Positions 40,194 to 52,383 of a stretch of 64,000 nt of DNA are shown piece after piece. Below the pieces are notes generated by a model. It did not search any database. It saw only the letters and a list, made by a program, of their open reading frames with translations, and was not told the origin of the DNA. Origin of the DNA: Mya arenaria. Taxonomy: Eukaryota > Mollusca > Bivalvia > Myida > Myidae. Every line of letters starts with the position of its first letter. Position 1 is the first letter of the stretch. The stretch lies in the NCBI RefSeq assembly GCF_026914265.1, contig NC_069135.1:9069001-9133000 (forward strand), written 5' to 3'. The translations under genes were made by a program, and so were the position numbers.

Positions 40194-41700
40194 CCTAACA
40201 TCCGGCCTCTGCCGGCCGTAAGTATACTACGACTTACGGATTTCAATAACCACTCCAGTGTAACGTAGCATTGTCCAGACCATTTTGATGTCAATTATCT
40301 GTTTATGATATTAGAGTGTTTGTTCAAATGATCTATTCGCAGATAAAATAAAAAGGTATTGTACAATCCATTAGAAATATCGAATTGCAGAAAAATTCAA
40401 GCCTACAATATCCCCTGGAAAACTGATAGGCTGCTTTGATAGCCAACTTCTCAAATAATCTAAATCCAACACAGTCACGGTTGCAGCAACTTGAAGCACA
40501 ACTATCGGAGACGCTTACTGATTCTACCTCTTTCGTTTTTCGATTTGAGCCATTAACACAACAATAACAAAATTCCCTACAGATCAAAACAAATTGTCTT
40601 ATTCCCCTGTCCTGCAACAATAGAAATGGAAGCGGTAAATAATGTGTTATACTTTCATGTTGTAAAAATACATTGTCTAAATCCTAAATCGCTCGTTACA
40701 AGTAGTTCATGAACGATATCTTTATTTTCACCAATACCTTCCGTTCGGCGTACAGTTATCCAATACCGTCATCTTTTAACATCAATCGAAAATACAATTT
40801 ATTTTCGACAAAAAAATGTGGTAAAGGCACTTATCAGTTACGCGATGTATACAAAGCATATTTTATGAACATTTGTCCGCCAGAAAGGCAAAATAAAAAT
40901 AAAGGAAGACTTACGCAAATAAATTATTAACAAATCGTTCTCGTTAATTCACTGCAGAAATCTCATTATCAATTGTATGTGTGTTTTGGCAACAATTTTA
41001 CATTTATCAGTCATGGAATACAATCGATACAATGTCTGATATACATAATTACAATGATGCCGCTTTCGATAATGCTTTATGTTACTCAGTAACTTAGTCA
41101 TAGACAACTGACTCTGATATACAGTACCTGTGCTCACGAAAAAGGCACACTAATTGACATCATGGTTCTGAGTTATAAGAAGGTGCAGATTTTTGTGACA
41201 TGAATAAAAAAGAGCTGTACTGGGGGTAAACTCTCTGGGGTATTAATAGAACACTTTTTCTATTCAATATTCTCAGCGTACACATTCAATTAGCACTTAA
41301 TTGATACCAACTCCGATGCCAATAATATATTCTTAGAACAATATGCGTTAAATACTGGTCCATCTGAATGACGACATGTCCGTGTTGTAAGCTATCTTAC
41401 GAACGTATCAGAATGAATATTTAGCGGGCCTAAAAATAAAACAACTGACTGATAAAATGTTGTCTTCCAAATCACGTACAAATTACAATTTTAAGATCCC
41501 ATCAGAACTATTCCTGTTGAACAAGATTACCTGGCAAAAGATTATGTCCGATACCAGGTGCCGGATACACAGTTACACAGCTAAATTTTCTTTAATTAAT
41601 GAGATCATTCCCAATGGAATAGAACGTAGACTAGTATATATACTATTGATCGTAATTTGATTTTCTGGCACTAGGAGGTATTTTCGATACTAGAACATAG
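40194..41700. other. 5' flank and presumed promoter of PRMT6-like copy D
   Basis: Shared with the flanks of B (16813-18930, apart from its TIR element) and, for the first 1.2 kb, with A and C. The region just upstream of the ATG (40194-40330) is well conserved among copies. No TATA box is obvious and no coding exon is recognised. Confidence 0.5.
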
Positions 41701-42100
41701 TCCTAATTATTTAACAACTATCTCAGTGGTACGACGAATAAAATTATATTTGGAATAGCGGTATAATATCCTTAACTTAAGATGTTGTCAAGTATGATTT
41801 ATGTTGTGAGTACCTGTACATTGCAAAACATTGGGGGAGAAATAGTTTACATGTGCACAATGGCACTGAAAACAAATCAGGTCAATGAATACTTGTTGGA
41901 CTTTTAAGATTTTCTACTAATCATCTGTGTCTTATTTATCGTCTTGGCCTGATTTATCGGCCCTTTATCGTAAAATGTACTGAAGCGTAAAATATTTGTT
42001 TCCGATTTCCTCCCAGACCCGTTGTTTTAGCACCCGACCCTATTTTTATTAATGCTATTAAACCAATGATATTATTCCTGACCGTCATTTCATTATTATA

Positions 42101-42139
<39 letters not shown>

Positions 42140-43300
42140 TGCATTTTAACGATACTTTATTGAATCCGGGAGACACGTAAATGTACAGTTTCTAGCACTC
42201 CCTTTAATGGTACCCATACCATAAGGAACTTTACGCTTCAGTGCCTTTTAACCTGGTGTTTGTGAATGAAAACATGTTGATATTTAATGTTTTATTAGTG
42301 TTTATCTGTTGACATGAATCCTCATTGTTGGCATGTTATTGTATGACTACTAACAGCCACTTAATGACATACATGTACATATCTGCAAATATCATGATAT
42401 CAACAAAGTGAATTAACCTGAGACACATGATGATGATTGAATAAAACTTAAACTAATATATTTGCTTGTTAATACTCGATACAAATATTTACATGTATTA
42501 TTGAACAAGTTACAATGAACAATGCAACATCTTTCAGATAACCGTCTATAAGGTAAACTACAACGTTCATTCAATCGATATTTACCTTTTCATGTGATCA
42601 TTTAGGGGCGCGGCCATTTTGAATGTTTACCTTTACCTTCGTACTCACTATGCATCACTCACTTTCATTCGCTCCGATAACAAAACAACGGTACTGTTTC
42701 ACCCATTAAGACCATGTTGTCATTCTATGCGCTTTAAATCCTGTACTATAAATAAGAAGGTAAAAACACATTATTTGGGACGTAGAATCCAGGTGCTTCT
42801 GAGCAACGACTGTAGCAATTACTAAATTTACGTTCACCTTACGTGCAACTTAGTGAAAAATTCAAAATTTACAATGATTAATTTTAAGCCCCTTAATTGT
42901 TCAAATATGTGTATGCATTTATTTTATAAACCAATCTTTTGTTCATTTTCGTATTTTTGCTGTACAAATAGTGTCCCGGTTTCCTGTAAATTCGAGCCCT
43001 GATGATTAGTTTCAGAAGTCAGTAAGGACCACTTGTTGAATTATGAATATTTGTTCAAGAAAAGAAAACTGTCAGTAATGCCAGTGGTATAATCATAAAA
43101 TGTAATGTTTTCAAAACACCATAATTGAACTACTGAAAATATGTTGAACTTCGCGAGGTATATTTCGGACTATTTCTAAAATGGTAGTTATTTGCATTCA
43201 TTTGAAAACGCTTCAATGGTGAAACAGTGTAGAGTGAAACCATTTTATTTGAATTTGATTAATTACAAAAGCTTTTATTACAACTTAGATGTAACACACA
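41701..43300. other. Intergenic, no gene seen
   Basis: Unique-looking AT-rich sequence beyond the PRMT array. It holds one (ATT)n microsatellite. Short chance frames only; no exon with plausible splice sites recognised. Confidence 0.55.
42092..42140. repeat. (ATT)n microsatellite
   Basis: About 49 bases of ATT repeat with one interruption near the left end. Confidence 0.93.
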
Positions 43301-43306
43301 TTTATT
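43301..43306 (-). terminator. Candidate poly(A) signal for the cadherin-like gene
   Basis: AATAAA on the minus strand, about 215 nt past the stop codon of the cadherin-like gene. Position and spacing are plausible; the cleavage site itself is not defined. Confidence 0.4.
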
Positions 43307-43520
43307 TTGAAAAAGCGTTTAATATTAATAACGCCGAAATTTCACTTTACACGACTTCACAGTATCATAAACGTTCGTCAGAATAAATTCGCAAAGAGGA
43401 CATACGTCCGTCACACCACAGGCTGGCTTGAGATCGTATCATCATTAAATTTCAACTTTAACGTCATCATCAGGCCGTGGCTAGAGTTGTAAAATGTGTG
43501 CGAGTCTAGTAACACTTATC

Positions 43521-46500
43521 TCAGAAATTAAGTGATTTTCTCCGGTCAGCAAAGTTGTTTGAAGGCAGGTTCATTTTATCCCTGCCAGTCCAGTCTTTAC
43601 TCTGGCGGCCACGGTAGAAGTTCTTAAAGTCGGAAATGGACCACGGTTTCCATGGAGACGCAGGAAGTTGGTCGGTTTTTGTATGGATATCTGACAGAGA
43701 AATCCGAGATCTTGCTACCACTGGTGGCAGGTCCTCAGACGAGAGTTTCGAAACCAAGGAGTGGCGCCTCCTAGCGGTGTCATACGTTGTGTTCTCAAAC
43801 ACGTTGATTGGACTTCCGCTTTTAAGGTTAGTTGTCAACTGTTGCCATGTGGCATTCGAAATGCCGCCTGTTTTTAAATGTTTCAATGAGGCATTATTTG
43901 AATAACTATTTTTCTTTGACTTTGGGATATAGTCATCTATGGTGTTGTCGCTGTTGGCCGGGGATACAACAAACACGCTTGGTCTCCGGTCACCATTAGC
44001 ATCCAAGTCATTCCAGACGGATGGACTAACAATACGGCGGTCCTCATATTGACGTAAACGTACTGTGCATTTGAATGATCTTCCACACAAGTAAACCAGT
44101 AACATCAAAAGGAGTAGCAGTAAATGTAAGGCGGAAACAAACCAGGCGATGTTTTCTGGGAGATCAAAGAATGTTTTCTCTTCCACAAGAAGTGACGTCA
44201 CTAATGACGTGTGATCGCCGGCAAGAACAACCACGGTAACAGGCACAGTGTCCTTGCTGCCGTGGTTATCTTCAACACTTAAGGACAATTTGAAAACCGT
44301 CCCTATGGACACATCAGTAAGGTCAGCTATGAGATAAATGGTCCCATTGTCGTCTACGACAAAATCGATTGTATCTTCTAAGAAAGCGTAAAATAACTTC
44401 CGATTTTCAGGTGCCGTATCAATGTCAATGGCTGTAGCTGATCCAATGACGGAAAACACCGGGAGGTCTCGAGTGGTGACGAAGAGGTAGCTTGTCCTTA
44501 TAAAGTCTGGATCATTGTCGTCTTCGTCAGACACGATGATCTGCAGAGTGGCATTGGAGGTCAGCCCAGACTTGTCTGAAGCAAACACAACGCAGTCTAC
44601 AACTAACTCCCCAAGACCTACTTTATCAACATCGAGTTCGTATGCTTGTTCAATGTCACCATTCTTCTCGTTGATCTTGAAGTAGTTCTCCATAGTGGCG
44701 CAGGTGAGGCTGTATAAGACCACATCATCTTTGTCTTCATCCTTTGCCTTCACCGTTCCCTTGACAACTACATGATCCGCCTTCCCCTCTGACGTCAGAA
44801 CTGTGTAGTTGCTGCGTTCGAAAACAGGCGCTTCATTTATATCAATGACCGTCATCTTCAGGGTTTGTTTGTCTGTATGGATACCATCAGACACTGTGAT
44901 ATAAAGCTTTACGCTTTTTGACGACAAACTCTCAAAGTTCGTTTCCATTGTGATAAAGATTAGTCCCGAAGATTCATTAATGGCAAAGAACGTTGACATG
45001 GTTGTAGGTTTCATCGTCATCGAAAACTTGAGGATGTCATTAACATTTTGGTCAGCTGCAGCGACCTGGAATATCTCAGTACCGACTGGCGTGTTTTCCT
45101 CCATTGGAAGTTTCAAACCACTAGGGATGTTGAAAATGTATGGCGCTACATTCAGTCCAGTGACGTTTACCAGAAGTATGGCAGGTCTTGCTTTGTTGTA
45201 TGAATCAAAAGCTGTTATTCTTAAATTGTACGCGTCGATCTCCGACAATCTAAGGTCTTCTGATATGAGCACTGTGCCAAGGTCGGTAATACTAAAAGGG
45301 CAATTGGATTGTTCACACGTGACGTTGAACGCCACTTGGTCGTCCTCCCCGTCCACCCAAGTTATGTAAAATATGGCGTCACCAACCGTGCTCATGTTAG
45401 CGTTCACCGTGGTAGAGGCCGGGAGGTTGCTCACATGAGGGACAGCGTTTGGAATAACGTTGACGAATAGCTGGGCAGTATCAGACTCCTTTCCCGCAGA
45501 ACAACGGATCGTCAATTCGTACGTGTCCGCCGCTCGGTAACTTAGTTCCGCCGTACTTTTTAGGTAGACGGCCGGGGCTGATGTATTGTAGTTTCGGGCG
45601 AGAAAGTGGGTCTTACCTTCTGGTGGGTCAGAGCCTCTCAAATCACATGCAACATCACTCGAATGGACAACAGAGATCTGAAAGAGGAGAATCTCCACGT
45701 TCCGGATGTCTTCACGGACCGAAACCGCAGACGGCAAGTTCAGAATTGATGGTAGTTTGCGCTGAACTTCAACCTTAAGTTTTCCAGTATCTTCATTACC
45801 ACAGTGATCGCGGATTGTAAACTCGAGTGTATACTTGCCATTCTTTGGTGTTAACGTTACGAAAACAGAATTCAAAGTTTGGTTGTATGAAAAATATTCT
45901 GAGGTTATGTGCATGAATACAGACGCTGAAGTGGGCAGCTCATTTTCACTTGTGTCTTCAAATGCTAGTTTGTAAACCTCTGTTCCATTTAAAATGTTAT
46001 CAAATATTTGGATGTCATTGTCGAGATTCTTTATTTTTGGACGTAATACTTTCGTAACAACCGCCTGTAGGGCGTATCCCCTCGGTTCCGTTGACTGGAC
46101 GTCACTCCAGTCCATCAGAGCCCCTATGTCGACTGGTGTCCGGCTTGTCTGGATCAAAGCGCCTATCCCGGACTTAAGTTTTGCATAGCCAATCATTGGT
46201 GCCCGATTATTGTACCAGCCAATAAGATCGCCCTCACGCACGCCCACCTGGTCCCCCACCTCCACGTGCACCGTAAACACGTTGTCCTCTTCTCCCCGAT
46301 TATACGTTGCCAGGTTCTCACCAATAAGGTCATAAGATCCATTTCCAAATGGACGCCATATTTGAAACCTTATGGTTCCGGGTTTTTTAATGTACACCGT
46401 CCATTGTGACACCGCTCCACAACAGGGGACGATGTAGTCCTGTCCGCGCATCATGAAGATTTGCCCGGATTTGGAGTCGACCTTATCGCCAAGCGTCTGT

Positions 46501-46767
46501 GGTTTTGATGTACCAATCATGGCATCTTTCGAGCACTCTGATGCTGAAAGTAAACAATATCTAAAGTTCTAATTCATTTTACACACGAAACAAGAGACAT
46601 TACAAAAGTGTGATTTATCTATTTAAAATTATAATTTGTAAAATAAAGTAGCAATTTAATAAATGCTTTGCTCTTTACATTTGACGTTTAATTCATTAAT
46701 ACATACCTTCAATATACTCTGTGTATATTTCAAAAATAATTAACGTAAGGAAAAGGCTATGTGGCAT
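43521..46767 (-). CDS. Cadherin-related single-pass membrane protein (2 coding exons)
   Basis: Exon 1 (46707-46767) encodes a signal peptide (MPHSLFLTLIIFEIY). Exon 2 (43521-46543) encodes the rest; the join is GT-AG in phase 1, total 1027 aa. After about 45 residues comes a roughly 140-residue domain with PCCGAVSQWTVYIKKPGTI and FQIWRP, probably a beta-sandwich. Then about six cadherin-type repeats (about 195-796); the later ones are clearest, with the calcium-site motifs DINEAPVF (588-595) and DEDDNDPDF (693-701). A strongly hydrophobic helix lies at about 819-840, followed by a Ser-rich cytoplasmic tail of about 187 residues with no recognised catenin-binding motif. Likely role: calcium-dependent adhesion or recognition at the cell surface. 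Nearly the whole protein in one exon recalls clustered protocadherins, but I do not assign a named subfamily. Confidence 0.9.
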
Positions 46768-47555
46768 GTTGGTCTAATCCTCATATGGGTGTAACATAAC
46801 TACTATTCGTCGGGCGGCGTTAGCGCTGTTTCCGGGGGCAACGCTGACCTTTGGCTCGGAATGTCATAATTGGATCATTATTGCATTCGTAAAAAACGTA
46901 TAGAGAGCGAAATGAATTCCGATTCACAATCATGATTGTCTGATTAAATTTAATTTGCCTGCCTCCTGTTGCTTTAATGCTCTGACAAAGTGAAAGGAAT
47001 CGCAATATCTATTTCTAACAAGATTTGAGATGCAAATTAATTGTTGTTGTTTTTTAAAGAAATTACATACTTGCATGGTTCATGACTTTATCTACTTTGA
47101 CATATTCTTTCTTTCAAACAAAATCACATAAAACGTAGGTTAGAGGCCTATTTTAAGCTTTCTATAAGTGACCCCCCCCCCCCCAAGTATGCTAAACTAT
47201 GCTTCACAATTGGATACAACAATGGTGACCATGCATTTAAAATGTATTTAATATATATATATATATAAATTTATGTTAAATAACTATTCATAAACTTATC
47301 ACTCTTATTTGTTTATTTCCAATCGGTTTTATTAATAAATCACTAGCTATGCATATTATGTATTAGGGAGAAAATGAGATTATCTACTCGAAAAGTATCA
47401 ACCCTAAATCGGCCCTGAGCCAATAAACAAATACACAGGAAATAGCCCCTACTGTGACACCAGTGCAATAAACAGGAGAAGCTCAGCAGGGGATTTTCAT
47501 GCCAAACTAGGCTTTATAAAAGTAGCTGTTTCTATGTTTGTCTGGGAATAAGATA
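46768..47555. other. Intergenic 5' flank of the cadherin-like gene
   Basis: AT-rich, with a C-run at about 47170-47184 and a short (TA)n at about 47254-47268. No exon recognised. Confidence 0.5.
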
Positions 47556-48341
47556 CTGTGAAATCATTAATGTTCGTGGGGCATTAATGTTCGTGGTTTT
47601 CGTGGGTTGGGTGATCCACGAATTCAAGATCCCACGAAATATAAACCCTTTATTCACTTTTTCAATTGCCTTGTTTCGTACATACTCTAGTATATTACTT
47701 ACAGAGGTCGCAGTATATAGTGTTAAAACCTGTCTCACTGTATAACTTACGATCATTATTCTGTTAATATATTATAACTGCCTTTAACAAATAATGAACC
47801 AAATCAATTAAATGTGTTTTATGCAGCAAATGACAGTTATAAGCACGTGTTTAAACGTGTGCTTTTAATGAAAATCTCAAAGTTTACAAGATGTGCGTGA
47901 TGAGTGTCTGTACTCGATTTTTTTATTTAATGAAATAATTAATCGATTACTAGTACATTGAAGGTTACTAAGCACCGAACGTGACAATATACGCACCTTT
48001 TCGGTGTTTTCTTAATTGGCATTCCATGGCTTCCCCTATCTGTATTTATGATCAGGGTACATCTTCTTTTATTACCTTTATTCCCAATTAAATCGATAAG
48101 TGACATGGGTATATGCACTAATTGGCATGTCGTACCACATTAGCGAGTGTCATAAACCGAGTGACGTAGAAGATGGAAATCAGGGGCCAGCGCGTGGATA
48201 TTATGCAGACGATCTAGGACGATCGCATCTTCGATTTTTTTTTCAAAAATGAAAATCCACGAATTCAAGTACCCACGAAATTGTTTTTTTTTTTCGGCAA
48301 ACCACGAAATTTCATGCCCACGAACATTAATGATTTCACAG
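47556..48341. mobile_element. 786-bp TIR element with TA target duplication
   Basis: Ends CTGTGAAATCATTAATGTTC and its reverse (48322-48341), flanked by TA on both sides (47554-47555, 48342-48343). The arms continue inward with repeated CCACGAA words (for example ATCCACGAATTCAAG near 47612 and 48256). TA duplication fits the Tc1/mariner-type group. No transposase recognised, so it is non-autonomous. Confidence 0.87.
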
Positions 48342-48408
48342 TAATGCATTCTTTATAAATGATTCCATTTTAGCCATCTAAGCTATTCAAAAATTAAAAA
48401 TAGTATCT

Positions 48409-48560
48409 CTAATTTCTGGCCTTGATGGTGGATAGTATCGAAACAGCCACAACTACAGCAGAGTTGGTTGCCATGACGACTGTGAAAAACGACTTTGCTG
48501 TTTTCCTGTCGGACTGCGGGATGGGCGTGCTGGAACCGTCTGCCCCTTCGTCTTTATCTT
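48409..48560 (-). CDS. Likely terminal exon of an unidentified minus-strand gene
   Basis: Open from an acceptor (CACCAG, cut after 48560) to a TAG stop (48409-48411): 2 nt plus 50 codons. It encodes an acidic stretch (DKDEGADGSS), then a basic linker and a hydrophobic end (FFTVVMATNSAVVVAVSIL). The layout suits a GPI-attachment signal or a membrane tail, as in the C-terminus of the esterase next door. No upstream exon found between 48561 and 49134. It could also be a chance frame. Confidence 0.35.
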
Positions 48561-49134
48561 CTGGTGCCGATACAACACAGTAAAGTAATAATTATGAGCA
48601 TCATCAATTCAGTCATTCCGAACTCTGCCAACTTAACGCTTCCACCAATCCAGTTTACATAACACCGACCACTGCCACAGCCCCATTCACTCAGAGTTAC
48701 ACTAACCCAAAGCGGCCGAACATTACCGTTCTCGGCCTACGAACCGCCGAGTATGTTGAGTATGAAGACAAATGAAACAATCTTTATCCCTTCAAGTATG
48801 ACAAATAAACATTAAATAAAAAGCTAACAATTTCATAGCAGTGACGATAACGTTCTCGTCACATACAGTATGCGGCGATAAATATTTGTGTTACCTTCAA
48901 TACTGGTATGCGTGTGTGACATCTAAAACAATGGACGTAATAATTTGGAGGTACTGATAATAAAATAAATGTGACCATTGCGATACTAGTATACAAGTGT
49001 TGGTTCATTGCGCATAATGTCAAGGATATTAAGCAATAGTTATATATTATAAACAACTGTCTAGAACTTTTCAGTTCTCAACTTTTTCCGTGTACATTGT
49101 CTATAACTTGCAACGGGTTTTCATTTCACTTACA
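48561..49134. other. 5' flank of the esterase gene
   Basis: No exon recognised. A TATA-like stretch (TATATATTATAAAC) lies near 49040-49053, about 85 bases before the esterase start codon. Confidence 0.4.
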
Positions 49135-51180
49135 ATGCTTTTCGTTCAAAAAATAATTCCGTGTTTGGCGGTTTTGATTCATATCATATCCGGTGGTGAA
49201 CAAGAGTCTATTCATGTGCGAACTAACTATGGTACCATTCAGGGTTACCGGAAGTTTTATAACGGAAGTTCAGTTAACCAGTTTATTGGAGTGCCGTACG
49301 CAGCGCCGCCTGTGGGAGATCTCCGCTTCCGGAAGCCCAAACCGCCGCAGCTGTGGGATGAAGTGTACCAGGCAGATTCATTTCCACCTTCGTGTATGCA
49401 AGATCTTCTACAGAACGACGCATGGCTAATACCTAATCAGAACATTTCGGAAGATTGCTTGTACCTAAGCATCTATGTTCCTGGAAATAATATTTCTCTT
49501 AGTAACAAGTCGCAGAAATCTGTAATGGTGTGGATACATGGCGGAGGTTTTACTGCGGGCCAGAGCTCGACGTTTGACGGCTCCTACCTTGCGCTACAAG
49601 GCGACGTCATTGTGGTGACGATCAATTACCGTCTGGGTTTGTTTGGCTTCCTGTCAACAGAAGATGAGCACGCGCGTGGTAACTATGGGCTCTGGGATCA
49701 AATCGCGGCTATAGAATGGGTGCATGAAAACATCGACAACTTTGGTGGGAATAAAAGCAGCGTGTGCATCTTCGGCGAGTCGGCAGGTGGCTATAGTGTT
49801 GGCCTACATACTGTCCTCACTCAGAACAGGGGGCGGATTCACAGGGCCATCTCCGAGAGTGGAGCTGTGTACAGTCCCCGAGCCGTCGCCCAGCAATCGG
49901 TCGTTGTGGCAGGCAGGGCGGCAAGAAGCCTGAACTGCTCCACCTCAAGTAACAAAGTAATAATAAACTGCTTGAAGACCATTTCGGCCAGCGCTTTGTT
50001 GAAGGTTCAGGGTGATGCCGCATTCGGCTTCCAGGAGAACGAAACTTTTATCAATAGACTTGGTCCTGTGATTGACAATGAGCTAATTTTACAAAACCCT
50101 GTCGATATTTTGCGTAACAAAAGTTCGCCATCATATGAGTTTTTCAAGGAGCTGGATATAATGGCAGGGACAAACAACGCCGAGGGCGGCCTAATGTACT
50201 GGCGAATGATGAAATACCAGCAACCATATAGCTTCAACATTTCGGAAGGTATCCCACAAAAGGCTCTCTGCGACATCGTTGCTCCGGCAGCGGCTTCGGG
50301 ATTTTCAGCTTACCGTGACCAAATTTCAAAGGCAGTCTGCGACCAGTACAGTGTTTCAGATGTCTCCCTTGCAGATCAGGCAAGAAGCACAGTCAATGTG
50401 TACGCAGATATCCAGTTTATCATCCCGACCGTCCAGACGCTGGACGCGCACTCAGAACAAACCCACGGCGGCCGAAGCTACCAGTACATATTCACCCACG
50501 AGCCTTCGTTCACTTGGATCCAGGACCGGCCGCCCTGGTTGCGGGGGGCCAACCACGCGGGCGAGCTGCCGTTTGTGTTCGGTCTCGACCATTTCTACCC
50601 GCCAGGCCGGGATAAACCAGAAGAAGAACGAAAACTTTCCGACACCGTCATGACCTACTGGACGAACTTCGCCAAAACAGGGTGCGCAAATTTAGATATT
50701 TATTATGTCATGCATGTTAAAAATTATTCTCTTAGTGAGGAAAAATGTTTTAAGTAGACACGAAATTGCACATTTAATTTACTCGTGGTAAGAAATGATA
50801 TGTAAGGTTATTTATGGCGATTGATCGTTTTGTAGTGCTTTTCGATCTAAAAACAAATCGATATTTCACAGTTATTTATGTGATTCTCTCATCACAGGGA
50901 CCCTAACGGAGCGGGCAATTCCTCCCTACCCGAATGGCAGGAGTTTAACCCCGAGTCCAGGGCCTACATGAATCTCTCCCTCACCCCAGGTCCGGGCAGA
51001 CACCTGTACGCTGAAAGGGTAGTATTCTGGACTGAAACTGTGCCAGAGATTATGCAACCTCCATTGGCGAATCCATCAACCACGAACATTCCCGGAGATG
51101 ACGGAAATAACGGATCGATTTTAAATATTAGCTTTACATTATTATTGTCTGTTTTAAGTTTTAAATTTTTAGTGCATTGA
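49135..51180 (+). CDS. Secreted cholinesterase/carboxylesterase-type hydrolase, probably GPI-anchored (2 coding exons)
   Basis: Alpha/beta-hydrolase of the type B carboxylesterase family, which cleaves carboxyl esters; the true substrate is unknown. Exon 1 is 49135-50681 and exon 2 is 50898-51180; donor GTGCGC and acceptor CACAG join in phase 2, giving 609 aa. The start is the ATG at 49135, which opens directly into a signal peptide (MLFVQKIIPCLAVLIHII). Catalytic triad visible: Ser216 in FGESAGG, Glu350 in AGTNNAEGG, His474 in GANHAGELPF. The oxyanion-hole motif WIHGGGF and the family signature SEDCLYLSIYVP are present. The C-terminus is a small-residue spacer (GDDGNNGS) and a hydrophobic end (FTLLLSVLSF), typical of GPI attachment as in invertebrate cholinesterases. 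Several NxS/T sites. Whether it is a true acetylcholinesterase cannot be told by eye. Confidence 0.93.
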
Positions 51181-52383
51181 TTTGTAAGCACCAAATGTTT
51201 ATCGGAATTGTAACAATTCATTTATATGCAATATATTTTGTTTATCATCTTGTATAAGGAGCGAAAGACAGCTTGTGACCACGTCGAGGACGAGTGTTAA
51301 TGATGGACAGCGGTGAGAAGGTTGTGTCACACCTAGACTATGGGGATATAGTGGCGGTTTTGGCGCAAGATCACCGTTTTAACTTATTATTGCTACAGGT
51401 TTCATATTAACAGTGGCATGGATTTTAACTTGAAAACAGTCCCAATTGAACAAGAAATTGGCAATTGTAAAACAACGCAAGACACAAACATCTAATCGCA
51501 TGCAAACAGTATCTTGACCATTGAACCGGCAGAAATACATTACCATAGCTACAAACGTATTTACACTGGAAACTATCTTTTTTTGCAATATAGAATGAAA
51601 TGAGGGTAAGTTCTCTGCAAAAAGAGCATATGTTTCTTCTCTCTCATTCAACTTAAAGAAAATATTGATACACAAGCACTCATTCCGTCAACGAGGGGCA
51701 GATAACTGTAGCCAGAGCGATCATAGAATGATTAGACACAACCTCTATTATTGGATAATCTAGTGCAGTTAGCTTGTGTATTACCAGTTTAACAAGATTC
51801 TGATTGTACATTTGACTTTTCAAATTATATATCATCACGTGTTTTGTTTTAGTTAATACAGTACCTGATTATTGCCGTATGCATCTTCGTAAATATGTTT
51901 TAAAACTCTATATTACCACGTGCAATGAACCTATTCATTGTACATATATAATACATTCATATTGTATATATACATATACAGCTAAATGAGTAATGTAGAC
52001 ACACAATAACATGTAACCTAACGTATATAGCATATACTGCTTCTGTTAAAGTAAGGTTGGCGTTTTCAAAGCAACTTTCAAAAAATCCACAGCATTTTGA
52101 TGCAAAATACACAGAACTTTACTTATCTTGAAAAATGATGAGACTTTGAGATATTACATAAATGTGATCAAATGATACCAAATTTACATGTTAAAGTGGG
52201 TTACCAGGCATCAAAATTTAGCATAAAGGTTCATGGAGCTTTACAACACGGTGTATCAGAGAACTGACTTATTGTAGAAAGGAATATAAATATCCCAAAG
52301 TTATACGTACGGGACGTTAATACAGTTTGTATATGTTTGATTGAAACCGGACGTAAAATCACTTGTTTTGACCAGCATTTAAA
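51181..52383. other. 3' flank of the esterase gene, no gene seen
   Basis: Includes the presumed 3' UTR; no convincing AATAAA found. Otherwise AT-rich with short chance frames. Confidence 0.5.
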
